Source: Dehalococcoidia bacterium
GTDB lineage: Bacteria; Chloroflexota; Dehalococcoidia; GIF9; AB-539-J10
Reading direction: 5' to 3'
NCBI GenBank assembly: GCA_030627025.1
Contig: DAOUSX010000038.1
Location: 1-7,768, forward strand
Length of the DNA stretch: 7,768 nucleotides
This document shows positions 1 to 6,677 of this stretch, in pieces; position 1 is the first letter of the stretch; each line of letters begins with the position of its first letter. The notes under the pieces were generated by a model, which was not told the DNA's origin, ran no database searches, and worked only from the letters and a program-made list of their open reading frames with translations. The position numbers and the translations under genes were made by a program.

Positions 1-12
1 AACTTTGATTTT

Positions 13-2451
13 TCAACTTCCACTGGTATGCACATCCCTCTCTACCTCCTGGGCCTTCATTTTCTTCTCCACCTCCGCTATATCTAACCTTGTTTTCAAC
101 ACTACATCTGGGTTCAAAGACATCGAATCTATCCCGCACTCGACCAAGAACTCAGCAAATTCAGGGAAATCACTAGGTGCTTGACCACATATCCCTATCT
201 TTCTTCTCGGTTTGTGTTTATGCGCAGCCTCTATAACACGCTTCACAAGTCTTTTCACTGCTTCATTTCTTTCATCAAATATATGAGAAACAAATTCAGA
301 ATCTCTATCCAAACCAAGTGTCAATTGCGTTAGGTCATTCGACCCTATGCTGAATCCATCAAACACATCTGCAAATTCCTCAGCTAAAACCACATTTGAT
401 GGTATTTCACACATCACATATACTTCTAATCCATTCTCCCCCTGTTTTAGACCGAACTCCTCCATTGCATTTATCACTTTCCTCCCCTCTTCTGGCGTTC
501 TACAAAAAGGCACCATCACCTTGACATTGGTCAATCCCATTTCGTCTCTTACTTTCTTTATCGCCTTGCATTCTAAGCCAAAAGCAGGCTTAAACTTTTC
601 ATCATAATAACGCGAGGCACCCCTCCAACCTAGCATCGGATTGCTTTCTTCCGGCTCGTAAAGATGCCCCCCAATTAAATTGGCATATTCATTTGTCTTG
701 AAGTCGGAAAATCGAACGATGACATCATTGGGATAAAAACCCGCCGCTATTTTTGCTATCCCCATTGCTAAATTGTCAATGAAGAATTGCATTTTATCGT
801 GATACGATACACTCCTCTTATCTATCTCCTTAACTACTTCTGCTACCTTCTTATCCTTATTTGCTTTCTCCTTCAACTTATCGTAGTCTATCAGAGCCAT
901 TGGATGAATGCCGATATAGGAATTGATGATAAACTCCTCCCTGGCTAAGCCTACGCCATCATTGGGAATTCGCCCCTGAACAAACGCACCTCCAGGAATA
1001 CCAAAATTCATCATTATCTGAGTGCGGGGTCTTGGGAGTTCAGATAATGCCACCTCATCTACCCTATATTTCAACTTCCCTTCGTATATTCTGCCCTGAC
1101 CGCCCGAACAATCTACCGTAACTTCGTTCACATCTCTCAGAACCTCGGAGCCATCACCGGTGCCGATTACACAAGGTACTCCAAGCTCACGGCTAACTAT
1201 GGCAGCATGGCATGTTCTCCCACCTTTGTTTGTGACTATTGCACCAGCGATTTTCATTACGGGCTCCCAATCGGGGTCTGTCATACCAGTAACCAAAACC
1301 TGACCATGTTTGAATTTATGGATTTGGCGAGGGTCTTCTATCACGTTTACCTCACCTTGCCCTATTTTCGTCCCAACCGCTTCCCCTTCAAGCAGCACCT
1401 TGCCCTCATCCTCAAGCACATAAGTTTTAAGCACAGCTAAATCTCTCTGTGAATGCACTGTCTCTGGTCTCGCTTGGACGATGAAAAGTTCACCAGTTAG
1501 CCCATCCTTTGCCCATTCAATATCCATCGGCAGGCCATAATGTTCTTCTATAATGCAAGTCCACCTAGCAAGAGCGAGCACCTCATCATCACTCAACGCA
1601 AATTCTCTTCGGTCTTGCGGAGTAACTTCCCTCTGTTCCGTTCCTATCCCGTTTTCCTTATAAACCAGTTTCTTTTCCTTTGTCCCCAGTTTCTTTTCCA
1701 CAATAGGTCTGAACCCCTCTTTTAAAGTCGGCTTGAAAACATAAAATTGGTCTGGGTTCACAATCCCTTGCACCACATTCTCTCCCAAGCCATACGCACC
1801 AGTGATGTAAACCACGTCCTTGAACCCCGACTCAGTATCTATGGAAAATATAACTCCAGAACACGCCAAGTCAGAGCGAACCATCTTTTGCACGCCAACT
1901 GATAGAAAAACCCTTAGATGATCGAAACCCTTATCAACCCGGTAAGATGTTGCCCTATCGGTAAATAAAGATGCAAAGCATTCCATAACCTTTTCTATTA
2001 ATTCTTTCTCCCCCCGCACATTCAAGTAAGACTCCTGCTGTCCAGCAAATGAAGCCGTGGGTAAGTCCTCCGCAGTAGCACTGCTCCTCACCGCAACGTC
2101 AACATCCCTCCCGTATCGTCGCTCCATCTCTCTGTAAGCAAGCCTTATCTCTTCCTCCAGTTCTTTAGGACAAGGCGCGGTTTTTATTAGATTTCTTATC
2201 TCTTTACTTCTCCGCGACAGATTTTCCATGTCATGTGTATCCAAGCCAGCCAGAATATCTCTGATTTTTCCCATTATGCCTGCTTTTTCAATCGAATATC
2301 TATACGCTTCAGCAGTGATAGCAAATCCAGAGGGAATGTTCACCCCATTCTTACCTAGATTCCTTACCATCTCGCCAAGAGAGGCGTTTTTGCCACCCAC
2401 CAAAGCCACATCACCAGCGCCGATTTCCTCAAACCACTTTATAAACTTCAT
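13..2451 (-). CDS. ppsA: Phosphoenolpyruvate synthase (pyruvate, water dikinase)
   Basis: Converts pyruvate, ATP and water to phosphoenolpyruvate, AMP and phosphate in the cytoplasm, the entry step to gluconeogenesis from pyruvate. The 812-residue protein shows the complete three-domain order of the family. The N-terminal ATP-grasp/PEP-utilising domain (about 1-335) begins with VGGKNASLGEM (18-28), contains VRSSATAEDLP (121-131) and ends at QARPET (326-331). The swivelling phosphohistidine domain has GGRTCHAAIVSRELGVP (410-426), with H415 as the phosphorylated residue. The C-terminal PEP/pyruvate-binding barrel contains GSNDLTQL (703-710) and GICGQAPSD (753-761), with C755 as the expected acid/base cysteine. 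Length is close to E. coli PpsA (about 790). The ATG is the first start codon after an in-frame TAG at 2467-2469, and the protein N-terminus matches the family, so the start is firm although the upstream ribosome-binding site is very weak. It is divergent from clpC. A ferredoxin-linked partner pathway is plausible but not shown. The water-dikinase assignment, rather than the phosphate dikinase, rests on length and motif layout. Confidence 0.96.
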   Translation of the reverse strand: MKFIKWFEEIGAGDVALVGGKNASLGEMVRNLGKNGVNIPSGFAITAEAYRYSIEKAGIMGKIRDILAGLDTHDMENLSRRSKEIRNLIKTAPCPKELEEEIRLAYREMERRYGRDVDVAVRSSATAEDLPTASFAGQQESYLNVRGEKELIEKVMECFASLFTDRATSYRVDKGFDHLRVFLSVGVQKMVRSDLACSGVIFSIDTESGFKDVVYITGAYGLGENVVQGIVNPDQFYVFKPTLKEGFRPIVEKKLGTKEKKLVYKENGIGTEQREVTPQDRREFALSDDEVLALARWTCIIEEHYGLPMDIEWAKDGLTGELFIVQARPETVHSQRDLAVLKTYVLEDEGKVLLEGEAVGTKIGQGEVNVIEDPRQIHKFKHGQVLVTGMTDPDWEPVMKIAGAIVTNKGGRTCHAAIVSRELGVPCVIGTGDGSEVLRDVNEVTVDCSGGQGRIYEGKLKYRVDEVALSELPRPRTQIMMNFGIPGGAFVQGRIPNDGVGLAREEFIINSYIGIHPMALIDYDKLKEKANKDKKVAEVVKEIDKRSVSYHDKMQFFIDNLAMGIAKIAAGFYPNDVIVRFSDFKTNEYANLIGGHLYEPEESNPMLGWRGASRYYDEKFKPAFGLECKAIKKVRDEMGLTNVKVMVPFCRTPEEGRKVINAMEEFGLKQGENGLEVYVMCEIPSNVVLAEEFADVFDGFSIGSNDLTQLTLGLDRDSEFVSHIFDERNEAVKRLVKRVIEAAHKHKPRRKIGICGQAPSDFPEFAEFLVECGIDSMSLNPDVVLKTRLDIAEVEKKMKAQEVERDVHTSGS

Positions 2452-2546
2452 CGGGTGCTCAATAGACTATTTCAAAAATAAGCATTAGTTCCACAGCCTC
2501 ACTTACATTTGACAAGCTAAAACAATATCGTTTTCACAGGTAGTGA

Positions 2547-2561
2547 ATTGAACATTTCAAT
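2547..2561. promoter_or_regulatory. Palindrome over the putative ppsA promoter, possible operator
   Basis: A perfect inverted repeat with 6-bp arms and a 3-bp centre (ATTGAA-CAT-TTCAAT). It overlaps the downstream edge of the proposed ppsA -10 box and the expected transcription start. That position would suit a repressor site. A 6-bp arm repeat in AT-rich DNA can also arise by chance, and no regulator gene is present in the window. Confidence 0.3.
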
Positions 2562-2588
2562 ATATCACATTTAAACATATTCAGGCAA
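2559..2588 (-). promoter_or_regulatory. Putative sigma-70-type promoter for ppsA
   Basis: Read on the minus strand: a -35-like TTGCCT (2583-2588, 4 of 6 consensus bases), an 18-nt spacer, and a -10-like TATATT (2559-2564, 5 of 6). The -10 box is preceded by TGA, which gives an extended -10 (TGnTATATT). Transcription would start near 2552 and leave a leader of about 100 nt before the ppsA ATG. I saw no strong hairpin or riboswitch in that leader. The call rests on motif match only. Confidence 0.45.
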
Positions 2589-2631
2589 CCTAATTAAGCC
2601 AGGCATTGAACCAGCTATGTAACACAATGCC

Positions 2632-2660
2632 TTGACTGTAAGCAACGGGCAGATTATAAT
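2632..2660 (+). promoter_or_regulatory. Strong sigma-70-type promoter for clpC and probably the downstream genes
   Basis: TTGACT at 2632-2637 (5 of 6 to TTGACA), exactly 17 nt of spacer, then a perfect TATAAT at 2655-2660. Transcription would start near 2667, about 30 nt upstream of the clpC ATG at 2697. This is the best promoter match noticed in the intergenic region. I found no CIRCE inverted repeat (HrcA site) and no CtsR-type tandem heptad near it, so the usual Gram-positive clpC heat-shock operators are not evident. Confidence 0.7.
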
Positions 2661-2696
2661 TTTCTTAAAGGCACTTGTTGCATATCGCGAGTAAAT

Positions 2697-5150
2697 ATGG
2701 CTACTGGATTTGAGAGATTCTCCGAAAGTGCTCGTAAGGTATTGACGCGAGCTCAAGGCGCAGCGCAGCGCCTGGGGCATAACTATATTGATACCGAGCA
2801 CTTATTGCTCGGCTTAGCACAGCAAGAATCAGGAGTAGCCTCCAAAGTTTTAGTCAATTTAGGAATTCCTCCAAATAAGGTGCAACCAGCGGTGGAGTTT
2901 CTGATTGGAAAGGGGCAGAAATCAAGCACTACTGAGGAGGTGGGGCTTGCTCCCCGGGCAAAGAAGGTCATCGAATTCGCTATTGATGAGGCACGTCGCT
3001 TTAATGCTAGCTATATAGGTGCTGAACACATCTTACTGGGATTATTACGAGAGAAGGAAGGGATAGCTTGTAATGTTCTAGAAAACTTAGGCGTTACGTT
3101 AGAAAAGGCACGAGAGGAGGTTAATCGGGTCACCAAATATGAAGCAACGCATGCCCGAACTCTTGGCCGCAGCACCTCACGCACACCAATGCTAGACCAA
3201 CTTGGAACAGATTTAACCGCTTTAGCTAAGGCAGATAAACTTGACCCTGTTATTGGCCGTAATACAGAAATTGAGAGGGCGATCCAGATATTAAGCCGCC
3301 GCACTAAGAACAATCCTGCCCTCATCGGTGAACCAGGCGTTGGCAAAACAGCTATAGTCGAAGGATTAGCCCAGCGTATAGTAAAGGGAGAGGTTCCTGA
3401 AGCACTACAGGGCAAAAGGATAGTTGCTCTAGATATAGGTGCTTTAGTGGCTGGGACAAAGTATCGCGGTGAATTTGAGGAAAGACTTAAAAGGATTATT
3501 GAAGAAGAGAAAGCTTCGGGAAATTGTATACTATTCATCGATGAAATGCAGACCATCGTTGGTGCTGGAGCTGCTGAAGGTGCCGTCGATGCCGCTAATA
3601 TTTTGAAACCCTCCCTGTCACGGGGTGAGATACAATGTATTGGTGCCACTACCTTGAATGATTATCGCAAGTATGTCGAGAAAGATCCTGCGTTGGAGCG
3701 ACGCTTTCAACCCATCCTGGTGGCTGAACCTACTAAGGAAGAAACCCTGGAAATCCTGCGAGGAATTAAGCATCGCTATGAGCAATTCCACCGCCTAGCC
3801 ATTAGCGATGAATCGCTGCAGGCAGCTACATCCCTAGCTACAAGGTATATCGCTGATCGTTATCTACCCGATAAAGCTATTGATTTGATAGATGAAGCTA
3901 GCTCCAGAGTGCATATCAAACGAGGTAATGCACCAGTTAGTTTAACCGAGGCAAAACAGGCTCTGGAAAGTATACGCAAGGAAAAAGAGACTGCTATTGC
4001 TGCCCTTCAATATGAATATTCCAGTGAACTGCATGAGCGGGAGTTACAGCTTGCTAAAAAAATCGAAGCTCTGGAAAAAGAATGGCAATCAAAGCAAGAA
4101 CTAGATAAACCTATAGTGGCGGAAGAGGATATCGCTGAAACAGTTAGTATGTGGACGGGAATACCAGTGGTGAAGTTAACCACTGATGAAACTAGCCGCC
4201 TTCTCCATATGGAAGAAGCTTTGCACCGCCGTATCATTGGTCAGGACCAAGCGATAGAAATTATCGCTAAAGCGGTAAGGAGAGCTCGGGCTGGATTGAA
4301 AGACCCCAGACGCCCAATAGGAGCCTTCATATTCCTTGGACCCACCGGCGTTGGCAAAACCGAGTTAGCAAGGGCTTTAGCAGAATTTATGTTCGGTAGC
4401 GAGGATACATTAATCAGGCTTGATATGTCAGAATTTATGGAGCGTCATACTGTGGCTCGCTTGGTTGGTGCACCGCCAGGATACATCGGCTATGAGGAAG
4501 GCGGGCAGTTAACCGAGGCAGTGCGGCGGAAATCTTACTGCTGCATCCTCCTCGATGAGATTGAGAAGGCACATTATGACGTGTTTAATATACTACTCCA
4601 AATTTTCGATGATGGTCATTTAGCTGACGCCAAGGGACGCCGTGTGGATTTCCGTAATAGCATCATAATCATGACTAGTAATATTGGAGCTGAGCTAATA
4701 AAACGCAATATGAGCATTGGCTTTGATATCCATGGTGGTAGTGATAAGCAAATCGAATACGATAAGATGAAGGAAAAGGTGCTCGGAGAGGTGAAGAAAA
4801 CCTTTCGCCCTGAGTTTCTCAACCGTATCGACGCCACTGTGGTTTTCCACGGCCTGACTAGAGAACATATCCGGCAGATTGTCGACTTAATGCTCAGCCA
4901 GACCATTGATTCGGTCAAGGAAAGAAACATAACTTTAGAGATTACCGAAGCTGCCAAAGACCTCCTCGGTGACAAGGGCTATGATCCTGTTTTTGGAGCA
5001 CGTCCGTTGCGTCGTACGATCCAGGAAATGGTGGAAAATCAACTCTCTGAGGCTTTGCTGCACGGCGATTTTCTCCCCGGAGATACCGTCGTGGTAGATT
5101 GTGAAGATGAGAGAATCGTGATACGCGCACTGGTTAAGGAAGGCTTATAA
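2697..5150 (+). CDS. clpC: ClpC-type ATP-dependent Clp protease ATP-binding subunit (AAA+ unfoldase)
   Basis: A hexameric class I Hsp100 unfoldase that threads substrates into the ClpP protease in the cytoplasm. The 817 residues show two Clp N-terminal repeats (about 5-70 and 82-145), then AAA+ domain D1: Walker A GEPGVGKT 211-218, pore loop KYRG 255-258, Walker B with D282/E283, arginine-finger region R335/R336. A short middle (UVR-like) coiled coil follows at about 425-465. Domain D2 has Walker A GPTGVGKT 548-555, pore loop GYIG 595-598, Walker B LLDE 618-621, sensor-1 N662 and sensor-2 GAR 767-769. An IGF tripeptide (674-676) matches the ClpP-docking loop of ClpC proteins, so it probably partners ClpP; no clpP gene is in the window. 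The short middle domain favours ClpC over ClpB, which has a much longer coiled coil. Its middle-domain residues diverge from the usual ClpC pattern (see findings), and the Walker B stretch reads DEMQ where DELH is common. The ATG has only a weak GAG before it. The next gene starts 2 bp after the stop. Confidence 0.94.
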   Translation: MATGFERFSESARKVLTRAQGAAQRLGHNYIDTEHLLLGLAQQESGVASKVLVNLGIPPNKVQPAVEFLIGKGQKSSTTEEVGLAPRAKKVIEFAIDEARRFNASYIGAEHILLGLLREKEGIACNVLENLGVTLEKAREEVNRVTKYEATHARTLGRSTSRTPMLDQLGTDLTALAKADKLDPVIGRNTEIERAIQILSRRTKNNPALIGEPGVGKTAIVEGLAQRIVKGEVPEALQGKRIVALDIGALVAGTKYRGEFEERLKRIIEEEKASGNCILFIDEMQTIVGAGAAEGAVDAANILKPSLSRGEIQCIGATTLNDYRKYVEKDPALERRFQPILVAEPTKEETLEILRGIKHRYEQFHRLAISDESLQAATSLATRYIADRYLPDKAIDLIDEASSRVHIKRGNAPVSLTEAKQALESIRKEKETAIAALQYEYSSELHERELQLAKKIEALEKEWQSKQELDKPIVAEEDIAETVSMWTGIPVVKLTTDETSRLLHMEEALHRRIIGQDQAIEIIAKAVRRARAGLKDPRRPIGAFIFLGPTGVGKTELARALAEFMFGSEDTLIRLDMSEFMERHTVARLVGAPPGYIGYEEGGQLTEAVRRKSYCCILLDEIEKAHYDVFNILLQIFDDGHLADAKGRRVDFRNSIIIMTSNIGAELIKRNMSIGFDIHGGSDKQIEYDKMKEKVLGEVKKTFRPEFLNRIDATVVFHGLTREHIRQIVDLMLSQTIDSVKERNITLEITEAAKDLLGDKGYDPVFGARPLRRTIQEMVENQLSEALLHGDFLPGDTVVVDCEDERIVIRALVKEGL
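5136..5143 (+). promoter_or_regulatory. Ribosome-binding site inside the clpC 3' end that supports the GTG start
   Basis: AAGGAAGG lies within the last codons of clpC, 9 nt before the GTG at 5153. It decides the non-ATG start of the biotin-carrier gene and points to translational coupling with clpC. Confidence 0.65.
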
Positions 5151-5152
5151 CG

Positions 5153-5377
5153 GTGCCACAAGAGGTAATCGAAGCACCGATACCGGGCAAAATACTAAGT
5201 GTTGCGGTTACTCAAGGCAATTCGGTGAATGAAGGCGATACAATTTGCGTTATAGAAGCGATGAAGATGGAAAACCCAATATTAGCCCCTGTGAAAGGGT
5301 CTATTACGGAGGTGGGGGTTTCACCCAATCAAGTGGTCAAAACAGGCCAACTGATAGCTATCATCGAGTACCAGTGA
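5153..5377 (+). CDS. Free-standing biotin carboxyl carrier domain protein
   Basis: A 74-residue protein consisting of little more than one biotinyl domain. The motif EAMKMEN (35-41) places the biotin-accepting lysine at K38, flanked by the two methionines typical of biotinyl rather than lipoyl domains. The conserved PIPGKI (9-14) near the start and the two half-barrel repeats on either side of the lysine complete the fold. Such domains carry CO2 between a biotin carboxylase and a carboxyltransferase in acyl-CoA carboxylases, or serve in sodium-pumping decarboxylases. The protein lacks the Ala/Pro-rich N-terminal extension common in AccB and in decarboxylase subunits. No carboxylase, carboxyltransferase or biotin ligase gene is in the window, so its partner is unknown. 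It begins with GTG 2 bp after clpC, with an AAGGAAGG site inside the clpC end, and is followed 26 bp later by the alcohol dehydrogenase. The domain call is firm; the enzyme it serves is not determined. Confidence 0.9.
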   Translation: MPQEVIEAPIPGKILSVAVTQGNSVNEGDTICVIEAMKMENPILAPVKGSITEVGVSPNQVVKTGQLIAIIEYQ

Positions 5378-5390
5378 AAATCAGCTAAGG

Positions 5391-5397
5391 AAGGAGG
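5391..5397 (+). promoter_or_regulatory. Consensus Shine-Dalgarno site for the alcohol dehydrogenase
   Basis: AAGGAGG with a 6-nt spacer to the ATG at 5404. It is unusually strong compared with the sites before clpC and ppsA, and it fixes the ADH start. Confidence 0.85.
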
Positions 5398-5403
5398 AGA
5401 AAA

Positions 5404-6663
5404 ATGGCTACTAAAATGTGGTATGTAGAACCGGTATGGCAGACGATGCTGCCTACAATGGGGGGTGAAGCTATTAAGGAAGTCTATGGACACTGGTTTG
5501 CACCGAGGATGATTTTTACCGGGAGAATGGGAGCAACGGCATTATCAATGCTTGTCGCCTTTATGCGTGAAAGGAGAAAGGCGTTCATTTTAACCGACAC
5601 TGTCGTGGAAAGACACGCCAGAAGTGTCGCTAAAGATTTCCAAGAAGCCAGCTTTCAGACAACGATTTGGAACGAGGCTGCTCCAGAACCCCCGGTAACC
5701 CTGGCGCAAAAGTGTGCCGATGCGATGACAAAATTCGAACCCGACCTCATCGTTGCGGTGGGGGGTGGCTCTACAATTGACCTGGCCAAAGCAGCATGGA
5801 TACTTTATGAATTACCGGGATACGACTTGAAAGCGGTAAACCCTACGATTCCCATGGGATTAAGGAAAAAGGCACTACTGGCAGCATATCCAACAACGAG
5901 TGGCACCGGTTCGGAGGTCACCTGGGCTTCTATATTGACAGATGATTCCGTCACCCCCCCTGTAAAGATCGCACTTTCCTCAGCGGAAATAGTTCCCGAC
6001 TTCGCAGTTCTAGTTCCAGAATTCACCGTTGGAATGCCACCCAAGATAACTGCAGGTACAGGCTTAGATGCTTTAGCACATTCAGTTGATGGCTACTTGA
6101 CCTGTTATGATACTGATATCTGCGATGCCCTGGCAATAAAATCTATAGAATTAGTATTCAAGTTCTTGCCCCGAGCATATAAAGAACCAAACGATACGGA
6201 GGCAAGATACCGCATGCAAATGGCAGCAACGATAGCTGGGCTTGCATTTGGAAATAGCCAATGTGCACTAACGCATAGCCTGGGGCACGCAGTAGGAAAG
6301 GTGTTTGGCATCCATCACGGAGTAGCAGTAGGCATCTTCATACCCTATTCGATACAATACCATTCCAGAGCAAGCAAAAAATATGTGCAATTAGCCAAGA
6401 AAATTGGGATTGAGGCAAAAGACGAGGCGGAATGCCTTCAAAAACTCGTTAACAGGTTCAAGCAATTTCTTTTGAGCTTTAAGGTACCCTATGCCTTGAA
6501 GGAGCACGGCATCACCAATGAGAGATGGCAGAAAAACCTTGCCGATGTCGCCAGGTATTCCTCGGAAGACGTATGCACAGGGGCAAGCCCAAGACCTACC
6601 TCCATCATTGACATTAAGAAAATCCTTGAGTATGCCTACGAAGGGAAAGATATCGACTTTTAA
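5404..6663 (+). CDS. Iron-containing (group III) alcohol dehydrogenase
   Basis: An NAD(P)-dependent dehydrogenase that interconverts alcohols with aldehydes or ketones; cytoplasmic. The 419-residue protein has the N-terminal Rossmann-like nucleotide domain with VGGGSTID (119-126) and the family signature region TSGTGSEVT (165-173). The four expected metal ligands are present: D222 and H226 in GLDALAHS, H291 in THSLGH, and H305 in IHHG. The H291-H305 spacing of 14 agrees with E. coli FucO (H263/H277). It is somewhat longer than the usual 380-400 residues, mostly at the N-terminus (about 30 residues before the first beta strand) and in the 136-155 loop. Substrate cannot be read from sequence. 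The AOR gene starts 14 bp downstream with its own strong ribosome-binding site, so the two probably share an aldehyde pool. All ligands are intact and nothing suggests decay. Confidence 0.93.
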   Translation: MATKMWYVEPVWQTMLPTMGGEAIKEVYGHWFAPRMIFTGRMGATALSMLVAFMRERRKAFILTDTVVERHARSVAKDFQEASFQTTIWNEAAPEPPVTLAQKCADAMTKFEPDLIVAVGGGSTIDLAKAAWILYELPGYDLKAVNPTIPMGLRKKALLAAYPTTSGTGSEVTWASILTDDSVTPPVKIALSSAEIVPDFAVLVPEFTVGMPPKITAGTGLDALAHSVDGYLTCYDTDICDALAIKSIELVFKFLPRAYKEPNDTEARYRMQMAATIAGLAFGNSQCALTHSLGHAVGKVFGIHHGVAVGIFIPYSIQYHSRASKKYVQLAKKIGIEAKDEAECLQKLVNRFKQFLLSFKVPYALKEHGITNERWQKNLADVARYSSEDVCTGASPRPTSIIDIKKILEYAYEGKDIDF

Positions 6664-6670
6664 AAGGAGG
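6664..6670 (+). promoter_or_regulatory. Consensus Shine-Dalgarno site for the AOR gene
   Basis: AAGGAGG directly after the ADH stop codon, with a 7-nt spacer to ATG at 6678. It supports the chosen start and co-expression with the ADH. Confidence 0.85.
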
Positions 6671-6677
6671 AATTGAA

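Noticed and set aside
2461..2471. Small palindrome AATAGACTATT just upstream of the ppsA start
   Set aside because: Arms are only 5 bp in AT-rich DNA and it contains the in-frame stop before ppsA; too short to call an operator or hairpin.
2509..2514. Perfect TTGACA on the plus strand as a second promoter
   Set aside because: No acceptable -10 box lies 16-19 nt downstream, and it would leave a very long leader compared with the 2632-2660 promoter.
2571..2801. Minus-strand frame of 76 codons spanning the intergenic region and the clpC start
   Set aside because: It runs antisense across the clpC promoter and first domain, and no family is recognisable.
3011..3649. Minus-strand open frame of 212 codons opposite clpC
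   Set aside because: It lies wholly antisense to the conserved ClpC D1 coding region, and its translation is rich in Ser/Pro/Ala with no domain. It is a shadow of codon bias in clpC.
2697..5150. ClpB (disaggregase) assignment for the Clp ATPase
   Set aside because: The middle domain is only about 40 residues rather than the long ClpB coiled coil, and an IGF ClpP-docking loop is present at 674-676.
5153..5377. Lipoyl-carrier (2-oxo acid dehydrogenase or GcvH-like) interpretation of the small protein
   Set aside because: The lysine sits in AMKM, the hallmark of biotinyl domains; lipoyl domains normally have DKA/DKS-type contexts.
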